Program-made: the position numbers and the translations under genes
Shown here: in pieces, positions 33,822-43,365 of the stretch
Layout of the letters: the number at the start of each line of letters is the position of its first letter
Numbering within the stretch: position 1 is the stretch's first letter
Source of the DNA: Acidimicrobiia bacterium
GTDB lineage: Bacteria > Actinomycetota > Acidimicrobiia > IMCC26256 > JAOSJL01
DNA: 64,000 nucleotides
Assembly (NCBI GenBank): GCA_027494115.1
Contig: JAOSJL010000001.1
Coordinates: 682,001 to 746,000 of the forward strand
Direction of reading: 5' to 3'
Notes under the pieces: generated by a model
Told to the model about the DNA's origin: nothing
Databases searched by the model: none
Seen by the model: the letters and a program-made list of their open reading frames with translations, nothing else

Positions 33822-35646
33822 TCACGCGCTCTCGGGCGCCATCTTCCCGCCGAGCACGTCGGGGTGCACGAGGCTCACGACGACGTCGCCCGGCTCCGCG
33901 GCCAGCCCACCGTCTTCGGAGAAGACCTCGAGCCGACCCGATTCGTGGATCAGGAACAGGGGAACCGCGCCGAATTCGTAGCGCTCGCGCAGCGCTGCGA
34001 GGTCGAAGGCTTCTGTCAAGTGCGTAGCCCGGATGACAGCGTTCTCCCGCTGCCACCGTTCGAAATCCGTGTAGGTGTGCGAACCGAACGCGCGCCGTGC
34101 GAGGAACCGGGAGGACGTCCCCCGCCGGCTGCCGTCCTGTGACTCGGCGGGCATGAGCTGAAAAGCCTCGCGGCGACCGAGAATCCGCGCGAAGTGCTCG
34201 GCGGCGAGGGCGTTCGCCTCGTCGTTCGACGTGATCGCGATGACGCGCCCGATCCCCGAGAGATCGATCTCCTCGAGCACGCGCTCGGACAGGGCGTTTC
34301 CGTAGTACGTCGAGATGCCGGCGAGACGTGCCGCCACGATGTTGGCGCGGTCGGTGTCCACCATCACGACCCGGTAGTGGTGCTCCATGAGTTCCTCGGC
34401 GATCTGGCGGGCCCAGCGTGGCGCGCCGATGAACAGGACGCCCTGCGGATCGGAATCGGACAGACCCAGTCGGCGGGCGAGCCACCCCGCCGTGCTGCCG
34501 TACAGGGCGATCGTCGTGATGATGACGAGAAACGTGACCGGCACGAGGATGTTCTCGGCCTCGGTGGCCCCTGTCTCCGCGAGACGGATGGCGAAGATCG
34601 AGGAGACGGCGGCAGCCACGATTCCCCGGGGAGCGAGCCAGGCCAGGAACACCCGGTCCCTCCACCCCAGGCCCGAGCGGAGCGTGGACAGCGCCACGAC
34701 CAACGGCCGGACGAACAGGACCAGAAGGGCGACGAAACCGAGGCCGGGGAGAGCGATATCGGCCAAGCGTCCCGGCTCGAGGCGCGCCGCGAGCAGAATG
34801 AACAGGCCCGAGATGAGCATCACCCGCAGCGTCTCGTTGAACTCCATGATGTGGTGAACGGGTGTGACGCGCTGGCTGGCCACGGCGATACCCATCACGG
34901 TGACGGCGAACAGACCCGACTCCTCCTGTGCGAAGTCGGCACCGGTGAAGACCGCGATCACCACGGCGAGAACGAACAGGTTGTTGAGCTCGTCGGGGAC
35001 CAGGAAACGCCGAAACACGATGACGAGTAGGAACGCGCCGACCAGCCCGAAGGCGCTCCCGAATCCGATGGTCCGGGCAATGGCGGTGACGACCGCGCCG
35101 GTTGCCTCACCCAACTCCTCTTGCACCACGACTTCGAAGACGAGCACAGCGAGCAGAGCACCGATCGGATCGATGAGGATGCCCTCGGCGCGCGATGGAA
35201 CCGATACGACCGACCGGGCGGACGTGTCGTAGCAGGGGGCCGATCACGGTCGGGCCCGTCACCACGACCACGGCACCCAGAAGAGCCGCCACATTCGAAT
35301 CGACGCCGAAGAAGAAGATCGCGCTGTATCCGGCGATCGTTGCTGTGACGAGCACGCCGATCGTGACGAGGTTCCGTACGACGGTCCCCGTCTTGCGGAG
35401 CTCCTGAACGGGAAGACTCAGACCACCTTCGAAGAGGATCAGACCGACGGAAATCGAGACGAGCGGCAACAGCAGATCCCCGAGCAGCTCGTCGGGATCG
35501 AGCAGCCCGGTGACTGGACCTGCGAGCAGACCCACGACAAGAAGAAGCAGGATGCTCGGAAGCCGGAAACGCCACGCGGTCCACTGGGCCACCACGCCGA
35601 GAACCACGATGCCGGTGATGCTGAGAAGGACTTCTTCGGTGCTCAT
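33822..35646 (-). CDS. monovalent cation:proton antiporter with C-terminal RCK (TrkA) domain, one frameshift
   Basis: The N-terminal frame (35646 to about 35190) starts MSTEEVLLSITGIVVLGVVA and has the antiporter segments including LILFEGGLSLPVQEL. The frame is lost at GCGCGC near 35187-35194. Reading from GILIDPIGALLAVLVFEVVV on continues the membrane domain with SGLFILLAARLEPGRL, an NAD-binding RCK domain (FIGAPRWARQIAEELMEHHY, MVDTDRANIVAARLAG) and a small TrkA_C-like end. The corrected length is about 607 residues. It probably exchanges Na or K for protons under control of nucleotide or ligand binding at the RCK domain. A two-base loss or one-base gain in the GC repeat explains the break. 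Confidence 0.83.
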
Positions 35647-35721
35647 GGGGCTGCTGCGGACGCTAACGGGTTCGGACCTGCGCTCCTCGATGTGTCCGCG
35701 ACACGCGGGCACGGGACCGGG

Positions 35722-36144
35722 CTAGGGAGCGCGTGTCTCCACGCCGGTGTCACCCAGGGCCTCGGTGATACGCCTGGACGCGTCCTCCATCATCGCCTCG
35801 GGCGGGCTCGTATCGGCACGGTCGAAGCGCATGTCGGCCTCGGCGTTGATCGGTACGACGTGCAGATGGGTGTGGGGCACCTCCATCCCGGCGATCATCA
35901 GGCCCACGCGAGCAGGTGAGAAGGCACGTTGCTGTGCGGCTCCGATTTCGCGTGCGACGACCATGAGGTGCGCGGCCAACTCGGGGGGCAGGTCGATCCA
36001 GTGGTCGATCTCCTCGCGGGGCACCACGAGGGTGTGTCCAGGTTGCAGAGGAGCGATGGACAGGAACGCGACGCAATGCTCGTCTTTCCAGACGAAACGG
36101 CCCGGGAGCTCGCCGTCGATGATCTTCGTGAACACGCTCGCCAT
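35722..36144 (-). CDS. HIT-family hydrolase
   Basis: This 140-residue protein starts SVFTKIIDGELPGRFVWKDE as HIT proteins do, contains LQPGHTLVVPREEIDHW and has the catalytic histidine triad PHTHLHVVP at residues 90-98. HIT enzymes hydrolyse nucleoside phosphoramidates or dinucleotides with the middle His as nucleophile. Length is typical. It stands alone between the antiporter and the cytochrome c gene, all on the minus strand. Confidence 0.9.
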   Translation of the reverse strand: MASVFTKIIDGELPGRFVWKDEHCVAFLSIAPLQPGHTLVVPREEIDHWIDLPPELAAHLMVVAREIGAAQQRAFSPARVGLMIAGMEVPHTHLHVVPINAEADMRFDRADTSPPEAMMEDASRRITEALGDTGVETRAP

Positions 36145-36192
36145 GGCTGAGGCCTCGTGTGGTCGACACTTCCGATTCAGAGAACTTCGGGC

Positions 36193-36612
36193 TCAGAGGA
36201 CCTCGCGCTCGTAGCGCACGACGTTCTCGATCTCCTCGTCGCTCAGCTCGCCCTGGAACGACGGCATCTGACCACGTCCTCCCGAAACGACAGCGATCTG
36301 GTCCTCGATGTCGGGGTAACGGTCGGCGACGGAGCCGTCGGAGAGCTTGGGCCCCTGACCGCCGTCACCGGTGAGCCCGTGACATGTCGCGCAGCTGGAC
36401 TGGAAGATCTCCTGACCGGCGACCAGTGCCTGGTCGTCGGCCTGGTCGCCCGTGGGCGGAGGGGCCGTGTCGTTGCCGCCACCGCTGCTGTCGTCGCCGC
36501 ATCCGGCGAGAGCGACCCCGAGGATGACCAGAACGCCGAGGGTTCTCCACACGGGGCCGACCCGACCCCGGCTGTGCGCCTCTTCGGTACGTCGCCCTGT
36601 TGGGTGATTCAC
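36193..36612 (-). CDS. c-type cytochrome lipoprotein
   Basis: This 139-residue protein has a membrane-targeting N terminus with lipobox LAGC, an acidic/Gly linker, and one haem site CATCHGLTGDG with the distal Met probably in GRGQMPSFQG. It is a small class I cytochrome c anchored by lipid outside the membrane. The GTG at 36612 has GGAGG eight bases upstream and is preferred to the ATG at 36651. It may carry electrons to an oxidase or accept them from a dehydrogenase; no oxidase genes lie in the window. Confidence 0.85.
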   Translation of the reverse strand: MNHPTGRRTEEAHSRGRVGPVWRTLGVLVILGVALAGCGDDSSGGGNDTAPPPTGDQADDQALVAGQEIFQSSCATCHGLTGDGGQGPKLSDGSVADRYPDIEDQIAVVSGGRGQMPSFQGELSDEEIENVVRYEREVL

Positions 36613-36695
36613 GATCCCGTCCTCCGTAGGTACGCCTTCGCGGCTTCTCATCAGCGGTGCTCACGAGAACCGTATCCAGCCTAGGCTCGGCGGTC

Positions 36696-37289
36696 GTGAC
36701 GAACGAGGAACCCACCGATACGAAACCGCCGCGTACCGAGCTTCGCCGCGCGCTGATCGACATCGTGCGCACCGCCGGCCTCGAGACACGCGACGAACCG
36801 TTCCAGCTCACGTCGGGGGCCTGGAGCCGCGACTACATCGACGGGAAGCGGGCCCTCGCGAGCGGCGCAGATCTCGAACTCGCGGCACGCGCGGCCGTCG
36901 AAGCGGTCGCTCAGGCCGGCGTGGACGGATTCGACGCGGTGGGCGGCCTCACGATGGGAGCCGACCATCTCTCCCACGCCATCGCCGTGGTGAGCGGCTC
37001 GCTGTGGTTCTCCGTCCGAAAGAAGGCCAAGGAACACGGGAAGGGCAGAGCGGTGGAGGGAGCCGTTCTGGAACCCCGGATGTCGGTACTCCTCGTCGAC
37101 GATGTCGTGACGACAGGGGGCTCGATCCAGCAGGCATTCGAGGCCGTGGCAGACACCGGTGTCGCCGTCGTAGCGGCTCTGACTCTCGTCGACAGGGGTG
37201 AGGTCGCCGCGCGCTTCTTCGCCGAACAGGGCGTGACCTACGTGCCGCTCGCCACCTACCACGACCTGGACATCGAACCCGTCGAATGA
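36696..37289 (+). CDS. pyrE: orotate phosphoribosyltransferase-like
   Basis: This 197-residue protein has the type I phosphoribosyltransferase PRPP motif VLLVDDVVTTGGS near residue 125 and the orotate enzyme features FQLTSGAWSRDYIDGKRAL and SVRKKAKEHGKG in the flexible loop. It should form OMP from orotate and PRPP in pyrimidine synthesis. The GTG at 36696 is the likely start. Related PRTases with slightly different substrates share these motifs, so the exact base is inferred from overall order. Confidence 0.82.
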   Translation: MTNEEPTDTKPPRTELRRALIDIVRTAGLETRDEPFQLTSGAWSRDYIDGKRALASGADLELAARAAVEAVAQAGVDGFDAVGGLTMGADHLSHAIAVVSGSLWFSVRKKAKEHGKGRAVEGAVLEPRMSVLLVDDVVTTGGSIQQAFEAVADTGVAVVAALTLVDRGEVAARFFAEQGVTYVPLATYHDLDIEPVE

Positions 37290-37315
37290 CCCGAGCGGGC
37301 GCCCGCTCGATCCGC

Positions 37316-38383
37316 TCAGCTCCCCATGCAGTTGACCCGGCCGAGATGGAACCCCGAGGTCGCGAGCATCCGTTCGTCGGCGCCCGGCCAGGTCGTGCAC
37401 CAGAGCTCGGCGTGCTCTGTGTACGCCGTCGGCTCGAGCCGTAGCCACGCCAGCGGAGCGTCGGCGGTGGCCTGCGCGCCTGCCGAGTCGAGCAGTTCCC
37501 AGACACGAGCCTGTTCGGATTCCTCGAGATATCCCCACACGACCGAATGGAACACGACAGTGGTCGCGCGGTCGCGTCGCTCGGCAAGCCGGCGTTCGAG
37601 CCACTCGGCGGCCTCTGCCCGGTCCACGATGGCGGGAAAGTCCTGCGCCACGTCGAGCGCGTGACGAAGCATGTCGAAGCGCTCACGCTGGTCGGGCCAG
37701 ACGTACGACAGGAGCGTGAGGCGGCCATCCTCGGCGGTCGGGTCCACCGGGTTCGTGTCACAGCCGCGTCGCTCCGCGACGACGCAATCGGCATCGAAAT
37801 CAGGGATGGAACCGTCCCACAGATCGACGAACCGAACCGGCGAGCGGGGATCGCCGAAGCTGAAGTCACCGTCGGAGTAGTAGTAACGGTCGAAGCGCAG
37901 ATTCAACCCCGCGCTGGAACCGATCTCGAGGAGCCGGAGAGGGCGACCGGTCGTCGCAGCGATCCGCAGGAACCCCACCGCCAGCGCAGCCGACCGGCCC
38001 ACCTCGTTCGTCTGCGGCGCTCGCTGGAGATACGGCTCGAGTTCTTCGGAGCGCATGGCGACCAACTCCCGGAACTTCGGCCAGGCTGCTCCGGCATCGC
38101 CGTCGCCGTCCACCGACGGGTAGTGCTTGGCGAGGTCGTCGGCCTCACCCTCCAGGACGAGGCGATGAACGCCTCCGAGCAGTCGCGTACCGAGCGTGGC
38201 GCCGAACGGAACGTCCACGTAGGGCGCGAGCAAAGCGGCGCAGGGGCCTCCCTCTTCGATGTCGTCGGCCACGGAGCCGAAGAGGACGGCGTAGAAAGGA
38301 GACCCGAGCTGCTCGAAGGAACGAGCCTGGTCGCGCGCGAGTGATGCCAGGCGGGACCGCACACCGACGTCGATCTGCTTCAC
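37316..38383 (-). CDS. DUF2332 family protein
   Basis: This 355-residue protein matches DUF2332, found mostly in actinobacteria. Characteristic parts are FYAVLFGSVADDIEEGGP, LRLLEIGSSAGLNLRFDRY, and TVVFHSVVWGYL. The LEIGSSAGLNL loop looks like a nucleotide or SAM-binding turn, so a methyltransferase-like fold is plausible, but no activity is established. It converges on pyrE with a 26-base gap. Confidence 0.82.
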   Translation of the reverse strand: MKQIDVGVRSRLASLARDQARSFEQLGSPFYAVLFGSVADDIEEGGPCAALLAPYVDVPFGATLGTRLLGGVHRLVLEGEADDLAKHYPSVDGDGDAGAAWPKFRELVAMRSEELEPYLQRAPQTNEVGRSAALAVGFLRIAATTGRPLRLLEIGSSAGLNLRFDRYYYSDGDFSFGDPRSPVRFVDLWDGSIPDFDADCVVAERRGCDTNPVDPTAEDGRLTLLSYVWPDQRERFDMLRHALDVAQDFPAIVDRAEAAEWLERRLAERRDRATTVVFHSVVWGYLEESEQARVWELLDSAGAQATADAPLAWLRLEPTAYTEHAELWCTTWPGADERMLATSGFHLGRVNCMGS

Positions 38384-38437
38384 GGGTTCAGACTACGGGA
38401 GCTCACGGCCGCGTCCCCCACGCGTACGCTCGCGGAC

Positions 38438-39371
38438 ATGCCCACTCACCCTGAGCATGCTCTCCCGTCGCCGTGGTTCGGTCTGTTCCTACCTCAGCTG
38501 CGCATGGACTACGCGACGATCCGCGACCGCGTGCTCGTCGCCGAGGACGCCGGCTTCGATTCCCTGTGGCTCATGGACCACATGGCGGCGCCGATGGCGC
38601 CCGAGTTCGACTCCTTCGAGGGCTGGACCCTGCTGAGCGCGCTTCGCGACCGTCACCGAGAGGATCCGACTGGGCCACCTCGTCCTGTGCGACTCGTTCC
38701 GCCATCCGGCACTCCTGGCGAAGATGGCAGCGACACTCGATGTCATCAGCGAGGGTCGCCTCGAGCTCGGGATCGGCTGGGGATCCGCGCCGGCGGAGCT
38801 CGGGATCTACGGGATCAGCGACGACACGCCGTCGCAGCGCAGCTCGCGGCTTGCCGAGGGTCTCACGATCCTCGAAGCGATGTTCACCGGTGAGCGCTTC
38901 GACCACGACGGGGAGTTCTTCCACCTGGCGGGAGCCGTCGGTCGACCGCGACCGGTGAGCGGACGCGTGCCGGTGCACATCGGCGGTGCCGGTCCCACGC
39001 TCACGATGCCGCTCGTCGCGCGACACGCCGACTGGTGGAACTGCCCGAGCTACGCCATCGACGAGCGCCGCCAGCGGCAGCGCCTTTCGGGCTCGGCGCG
39101 GGTATCGGTTCAGCGTCCCATCGGGCTCGCCGTCACCGATTCCGATGCCGAGGAGGTCACGGCTCTCGCCACGCACCGCCTGGGTCGCTGGGGCGGTCTC
39201 GTCACGGGAACCGCGGACCAGGTCGCCGATGTGCTGTGCCGCGACGCTGCCGAAGGGGTCGAAGGGTTCGTCCTCACGTTCCACGACTTCGGACAGGAGG
39301 CAACGCTTCGTCACTTCATGGCCGAGGTGGCGCCACGCGTCCGCGATGATGCGTCCCTGGTGATCGAATAG
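38438..39371 (+). CDS. LLM-class (F420-dependent) oxidoreductase, one frameshift
   Basis: The start encodes PWFGLFLPQLRMDYATIRDR and LWLMDHMAAPM, the beginning of a luciferase-like TIM barrel. The frame shifts at TT in 38643-38644; removing one T gives LSALATVTERIRLGHLVLCD and continues as DVISEGRLELGIGWGSAPAE to the stop at 39369. The repaired protein is about 310 residues. Relatives use F420H2 or FMN for reductions or oxygenations. The last residues (DDASLVIE) are encoded within the 47-bp hairpin element, which is unusual. Confidence 0.83.
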
Positions 39372-39392
39372 CGCGCGTCTCGGACGCATCAA
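39346..39392. repeat. 47-bp hairpin element, copy 2
   Basis: This is the second copy of the element at 24829-24875, with the same length and about 40 of 47 identical positions. The inner stem is GATGCGTCC (39348-39356) and GGACGCATC (39382-39390). It spans the last eight codons and stop of the plus-strand gene and ends one base before the stop of the convergent regulator gene. Confidence 0.65.
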
Positions 39393-40037
39393 CTAGGCGA
39401 GGAGACCTCGGGCCACGGCCTCACGGAGCGCCTCGTTGCGGTTCTTCGCTCCGAGCTTCTCGTAGATGTGCGCGAGGTGTGTCTTGACCGTGGCGACGGT
39501 GACCATCAACTCAGCGGCGATCTCGCGGTTCGAGCTTCCCTTTCCGAGTCGTGACAGGACTTCACGTTCACGTGCGGTGAGAGGACCCTCCTCGGCGGCC
39601 TCACCCTCACCGGGCACGTCGAGCTCACCCACGACGGTCGACAGCAGGGCGGGCGCCACGACACGCTCTCCAGCCAGGACCCTCTCGACAGACCGCGCGA
39701 TCTCGTCACCGTCGGCGGAACGCACCAAGAGCCCACCCACCTCCTGGTTGAGGAGCCAGGTCAGCTCTCCCGCGTGTGAACGGGGGAGAAGGACGACCAC
39801 AGCGGGCGGATCATCGGCATCACGGAGCTTCCCCACGAGATCGGTGACAGGCGTCTGTCCCACCGACCCGATGACGACGAGATCGACTTCGTGGAGGTGA
39901 ACCGCCTCGAGCAGATCGCGGGGCGAGCCGGTCTCGGCGACAACATCCACGCCGATCGGCTCCAGGAGCGCCATGACCCCCAGGCGGAACATCGGGATGT
40001 CGTCGATCACGAGCGCGACCGACGAACGCTGGGTCAT
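39393..40037 (-). CDS. LuxR/NarL-type regulator with atypical receiver domain
   Basis: This 214-residue protein has an N-terminal receiver-like domain (VALVIDDIPMFRLGVMALLE) and a C-terminal LuxR helix-turn-helix (PLTAREREVLSRLGKGSSNR, then TVATVKTHLAHIYEKLGAKN). The acidic pair is kept, but the phosphorylation site reads DLVVIGSVGQ, with Gly57 where Asp is expected. It is thus probably not phosphorylated and may respond to a ligand or to dimerisation alone. It is divergent from lysS with a 93-base spacer. No histidine kinase is adjacent. Confidence 0.85.
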   Translation of the reverse strand: MTQRSSVALVIDDIPMFRLGVMALLEPIGVDVVAETGSPRDLLEAVHLHEVDLVVIGSVGQTPVTDLVGKLRDADDPPAVVVLLPRSHAGELTWLLNQEVGGLLVRSADGDEIARSVERVLAGERVVAPALLSTVVGELDVPGEGEAAEEGPLTAREREVLSRLGKGSSNREIAAELMVTVATVKTHLAHIYEKLGAKNRNEALREAVARGLLA

Positions 40038-40130
40038 CGAGCGACCTTCCCCATCTCGTGGCACCACGCTACCCGTGGCGCCGGGTCGAGCGTCGCGCCT
40101 CGACGACGAAGGCCCGCTAGCTTCGGTCGG

Positions 40131-41672
40131 GTGACCGACCCCTCGCACGACGACGACGCCGGCCGTTCGCGCCTCGTCGCGGAGCGGGATCACCGGCTCT
40201 CGAAGCTGTCGTCGCTACGCGACGAAGGGATCGATCCCTACCCCGTGCGTTTCGACCGCGACCGCACACTCGGGGAACTCGTCGAGGAGTTCGGGAACCT
40301 CGGAGCCGGTGAGGAAACCGACATCTCGGTCAAGGTCGCCGGCCGCGTGATGCTCCGCCGCGGTCACGGAAAGCTCTTCTTCGCGACGGTGCGCGACCAC
40401 AGCGGCGAGATTCAGCTGTTCGTGTCGAAGGCGGTCGTCGGCGACGACGCGTTCGACAGGTTCGACACTGTCGACCTGGGCGACTGGTTGGGGGTCGAGG
40501 GAACCGTCATGAGCACCCGCAAGGGTGAGCTCTCGGTCCGCGTCGAGCGCTTCGAACTGCTGGCGAAAGCACTTCTCCCTCTCCCCGACAAGTGGAAGGG
40601 CCTCTCAGACGTCGACACCCGCTTCCGTCAGCGCTACGTCGACCTGATCGTCAACGAGGACGCCAGGCGCGTCTTCGCGATCCGGTCGGCCGTCGTGGCA
40701 TCAATCCGAAACTCCCTTCTGGAGAGAGGTTTCCTCGAAGTCGAGACGCCGATGCTGCACGACATCGTCGGCGGTGCCGCGGCCCGACCGTTCTCGACGC
40801 ACCACAACTCTCTCGACATCGACCTCTACATGCGGATCGCGCTCGAGTTGCACCTGAAGCGCCTCATCGTGGCGGGCCTCGATCGCGTGTTCGAGATCGG
40901 TCGGTGTTTCCGCAACGAGGGCCTCGACACACGCCACAACCCCGAGTTCACGATGCTCGAGGCGTACCAGGCGTTCGCCGACTACCACGACATGATGGAC
41001 CTCACCGAGCATCTCGTCGCGGCGGCCGCCGAGGCGGCGATCGGAACAATGATCGTGGAACTCGAGGGCCGCTCGGTCGATCTGACGCCACCCTGGCGCC
41101 GCATCACGGTCGCGGACCTCATCCGCGAATCGCTCGGCGTCACGATGCACCCCTCGATGCCCGTGACCGAGGCGCGGGCGGCGCTCGACGACGCTGGGGT
41201 CGAGTACCGCGACGAGTGGGGCTCGGGAAAGCTCATGGACGTCCTGTACGACGACCGCGCGCAACACGACGTCTTCGAGCCCACCTTCGTCATCGACTAC
41301 CCGCGCGAGGTGTCACCGCTCGCTCGCCCCCACCGAGACGACCCACACCTCGTGGAACGCTTCGAGCTCATCGTGGCGGGCCGCGAACTGGCGAACGCCT
41401 TCAGCGAGTTGAACGACCCGGTAGACCAACTCGCCCGCTTCGAGGCCGGTGCGCGGGCGAAGGCCCAGGGGGACCCCGAGGCGGGGGACGTCGACTACGA
41501 CTACGTGCGCGCCCTCGAGTACGGGATGCCCCCGGCAGGCGGCCTCGGAATCGGGATCGACCGCCTGGTCATGCTGATCGCCGGTGTCACGTCGATCCGT
41601 GAGGTGATCCTCTTTCCTACGCTGCGTCCCGAGCAGTTCGACGAGGCCGAGTTCCGTTTCCCTGACGCCTGA
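40131..41672 (+). CDS. lysS: lysyl-tRNA synthetase, class II
   Basis: This 513-residue class II synthetase has an N-terminal OB-fold (VKVAGRVMLRRGHGKLFFAT) and the three catalytic motifs: motif 1 around FLEVETPMLHDIVGGAAARP, motif 2 FEIGRCFRNEGLDTRHNPEF, motif 3 GLGIGIDRLVMLIAG. It charges tRNA-Lys. The GTG at 40131 is the likely start because the upstream part of the frame is the antisense of the regulator and is arginine-rich. Length and order fit LysS well. Confidence 0.93.
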   Translation: MTDPSHDDDAGRSRLVAERDHRLSKLSSLRDEGIDPYPVRFDRDRTLGELVEEFGNLGAGEETDISVKVAGRVMLRRGHGKLFFATVRDHSGEIQLFVSKAVVGDDAFDRFDTVDLGDWLGVEGTVMSTRKGELSVRVERFELLAKALLPLPDKWKGLSDVDTRFRQRYVDLIVNEDARRVFAIRSAVVASIRNSLLERGFLEVETPMLHDIVGGAAARPFSTHHNSLDIDLYMRIALELHLKRLIVAGLDRVFEIGRCFRNEGLDTRHNPEFTMLEAYQAFADYHDMMDLTEHLVAAAAEAAIGTMIVELEGRSVDLTPPWRRITVADLIRESLGVTMHPSMPVTEARAALDDAGVEYRDEWGSGKLMDVLYDDRAQHDVFEPTFVIDYPREVSPLARPHRDDPHLVERFELIVAGRELANAFSELNDPVDQLARFEAGARAKAQGDPEAGDVDYDYVRALEYGMPPAGGLGIGIDRLVMLIAGVTSIREVILFPTLRPEQFDEAEFRFPDA

Positions 41673-41738
41673 TCTCCCGACACCACGCACCTCGATTCTC
41701 GCTAGCGTTGACTCCGTGCCCACGCACGCGGATGAGTG

Positions 41739-43163
41739 ATGGAGCGTCTGAGCGGCCTCGACGCCGGCTTTCTGTACATGGAGACGCCGACCCTGCTGAT
41801 GCACACGCTGAAGGTGGCGGTCGTGGAGCCTCCCCGCGACCAGGAGGGATACTCCTTCGACCGGTTCGTACGGACCCTGGGCGAACGGCTCCACACTCTC
41901 CCCCCGTTCCGGCGGCGGGTCGTCGAGGTACCGGGACGGATCGCCCATCCCGTCTGGATCGAGGACCCCGACTTCGACCTGTCCCGACACGTTCGGCGAA
42001 CCACGGTCGCCGCGCCCGGTGGGCCTCGTGAGATGGACGACGCCATCGCGACGATCGCCTCCACTCCTCTCGATCGTTCGCGCCCCCTGTGGGAGCTCTG
42101 GGCTCTGGAGGGTCTCGCTCACGGTCGCTTTGCCGCCGTCACCAAGATCCATCACGCCGCAGCCGACGGAGTTGCAGCATCCGCACTCCTCGCGAACGTG
42201 ATGGCGACCGACCTCGCCGACACCGATCCACCCCCGGGCGCGCGGGACTGGAAGCCCGAACCGATCCCCTCGCGGTGGAGGCTCGTGCGCGACGCGATCG
42301 CCGACCAACTCGGAAACCTGTGGCGCCTACCCGCACTCATCAGCCGAACATGGCGCAGCGTCGGTCAGGTGCTGAGGCGGCGGCGCGAGACATCGCTGTC
42401 GCCCCCGTTGCCGATCAAGGACACCCCCGACACGGCGTTCAACGCGTCGCTCACCGCCCGCCGATCGTTCGCGACCTCCTCGATCTCGCTCGATGATGTC
42501 AAGACCGTGAAGACCCGTGTCGGCGTGACCGTCAACGATGTCCTGTTGGGGATCGTCGCCGAATCACTTCGCCGTTACCTGTCGAAGCGCCACGCGTTGC
42601 CGATACGTTCACTCGTCGCCGGGATCCCGGTCAGCACCGACCGCCCCGACGACGTCGCCCGCCTCGGCGGCAACCGCGTGTCCAACCTCTTCACCTCTCT
42701 GCGTACCGACATCGCCGACCCCGTGGAACGGCTCGGGGCCATCCACGCCGTCACCGCCGAAGCCAAAGTGGTCCAGAACATGCTCGGAGCCACGATGATG
42801 CAGGAGTGGGTGGAGTACACGCCTCCCGGGCCGTTCGCGTGGTTCATGGGTCGTTACTCGGCTCACCGCTTGGCTGATCGTCACCATCCGCCGATCAACC
42901 TCGTGGTGTCGAACGTCCCGGGACCACCCGACGCCCTGTACATCGCCGGTGCCGACCTCTGTGAGATCTACTCCGTCGGCCCGATCCTCGAGGGCATCGG
43001 ACTCAACATCACCGTGTGGAGTTACGCGCAGCGCATGTACGTGAGCGCCCTGAGCTGTCCCGACACCATGCCCGGTCTCCACGAGGTCACCGACGCCATC
43101 CCCCACGCCCTGGCGGATCTGCTGGCTACGACCGGAGCGCGGGAGCAGTCCGCCGGCGCCTGA
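41739..43163 (+). CDS. wax-ester synthase/diacylglycerol acyltransferase (WS/DGAT), copy 1
   Basis: This 474-residue protein is a WS/DGAT acyltransferase. The catalytic motif HHAAADGVAA lies near residue 140, the N terminus MERLSGLDAGFLYMETPT is typical, and the C-terminal NLVVSNVPGPPDALYIAGA is the second family motif. It makes triacylglycerol or wax esters from acyl-CoA for storage. A paralogue follows after 202 bases. The ATG at 41739 aligns with the start of the paralogue. Confidence 0.88.
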   Translation: MERLSGLDAGFLYMETPTLLMHTLKVAVVEPPRDQEGYSFDRFVRTLGERLHTLPPFRRRVVEVPGRIAHPVWIEDPDFDLSRHVRRTTVAAPGGPREMDDAIATIASTPLDRSRPLWELWALEGLAHGRFAAVTKIHHAAADGVAASALLANVMATDLADTDPPPGARDWKPEPIPSRWRLVRDAIADQLGNLWRLPALISRTWRSVGQVLRRRRETSLSPPLPIKDTPDTAFNASLTARRSFATSSISLDDVKTVKTRVGVTVNDVLLGIVAESLRRYLSKRHALPIRSLVAGIPVSTDRPDDVARLGGNRVSNLFTSLRTDIADPVERLGAIHAVTAEAKVVQNMLGATMMQEWVEYTPPGPFAWFMGRYSAHRLADRHHPPINLVVSNVPGPPDALYIAGADLCEIYSVGPILEGIGLNITVWSYAQRMYVSALSCPDTMPGLHEVTDAIPHALADLLATTGAREQSAGA

Positions 43164-43365
43164 ACGGCTGCGCGAGGCCGCTCCCAGGGCCAACGCGAGT
43201 CCGCCGGTCGCGATCTGCCAACCGAACGACAACCCCGTCGCCGAAAGCTCCGCCACCGCACCGATCGGTGTCGATGAAGGATCCGGCTCCTGAACACCCA
43301 GAACAAACGCACCAATAGTGCTGTTCCATGTCCCAAAACGCTCAGCACGCACCTAGCATGCGACC

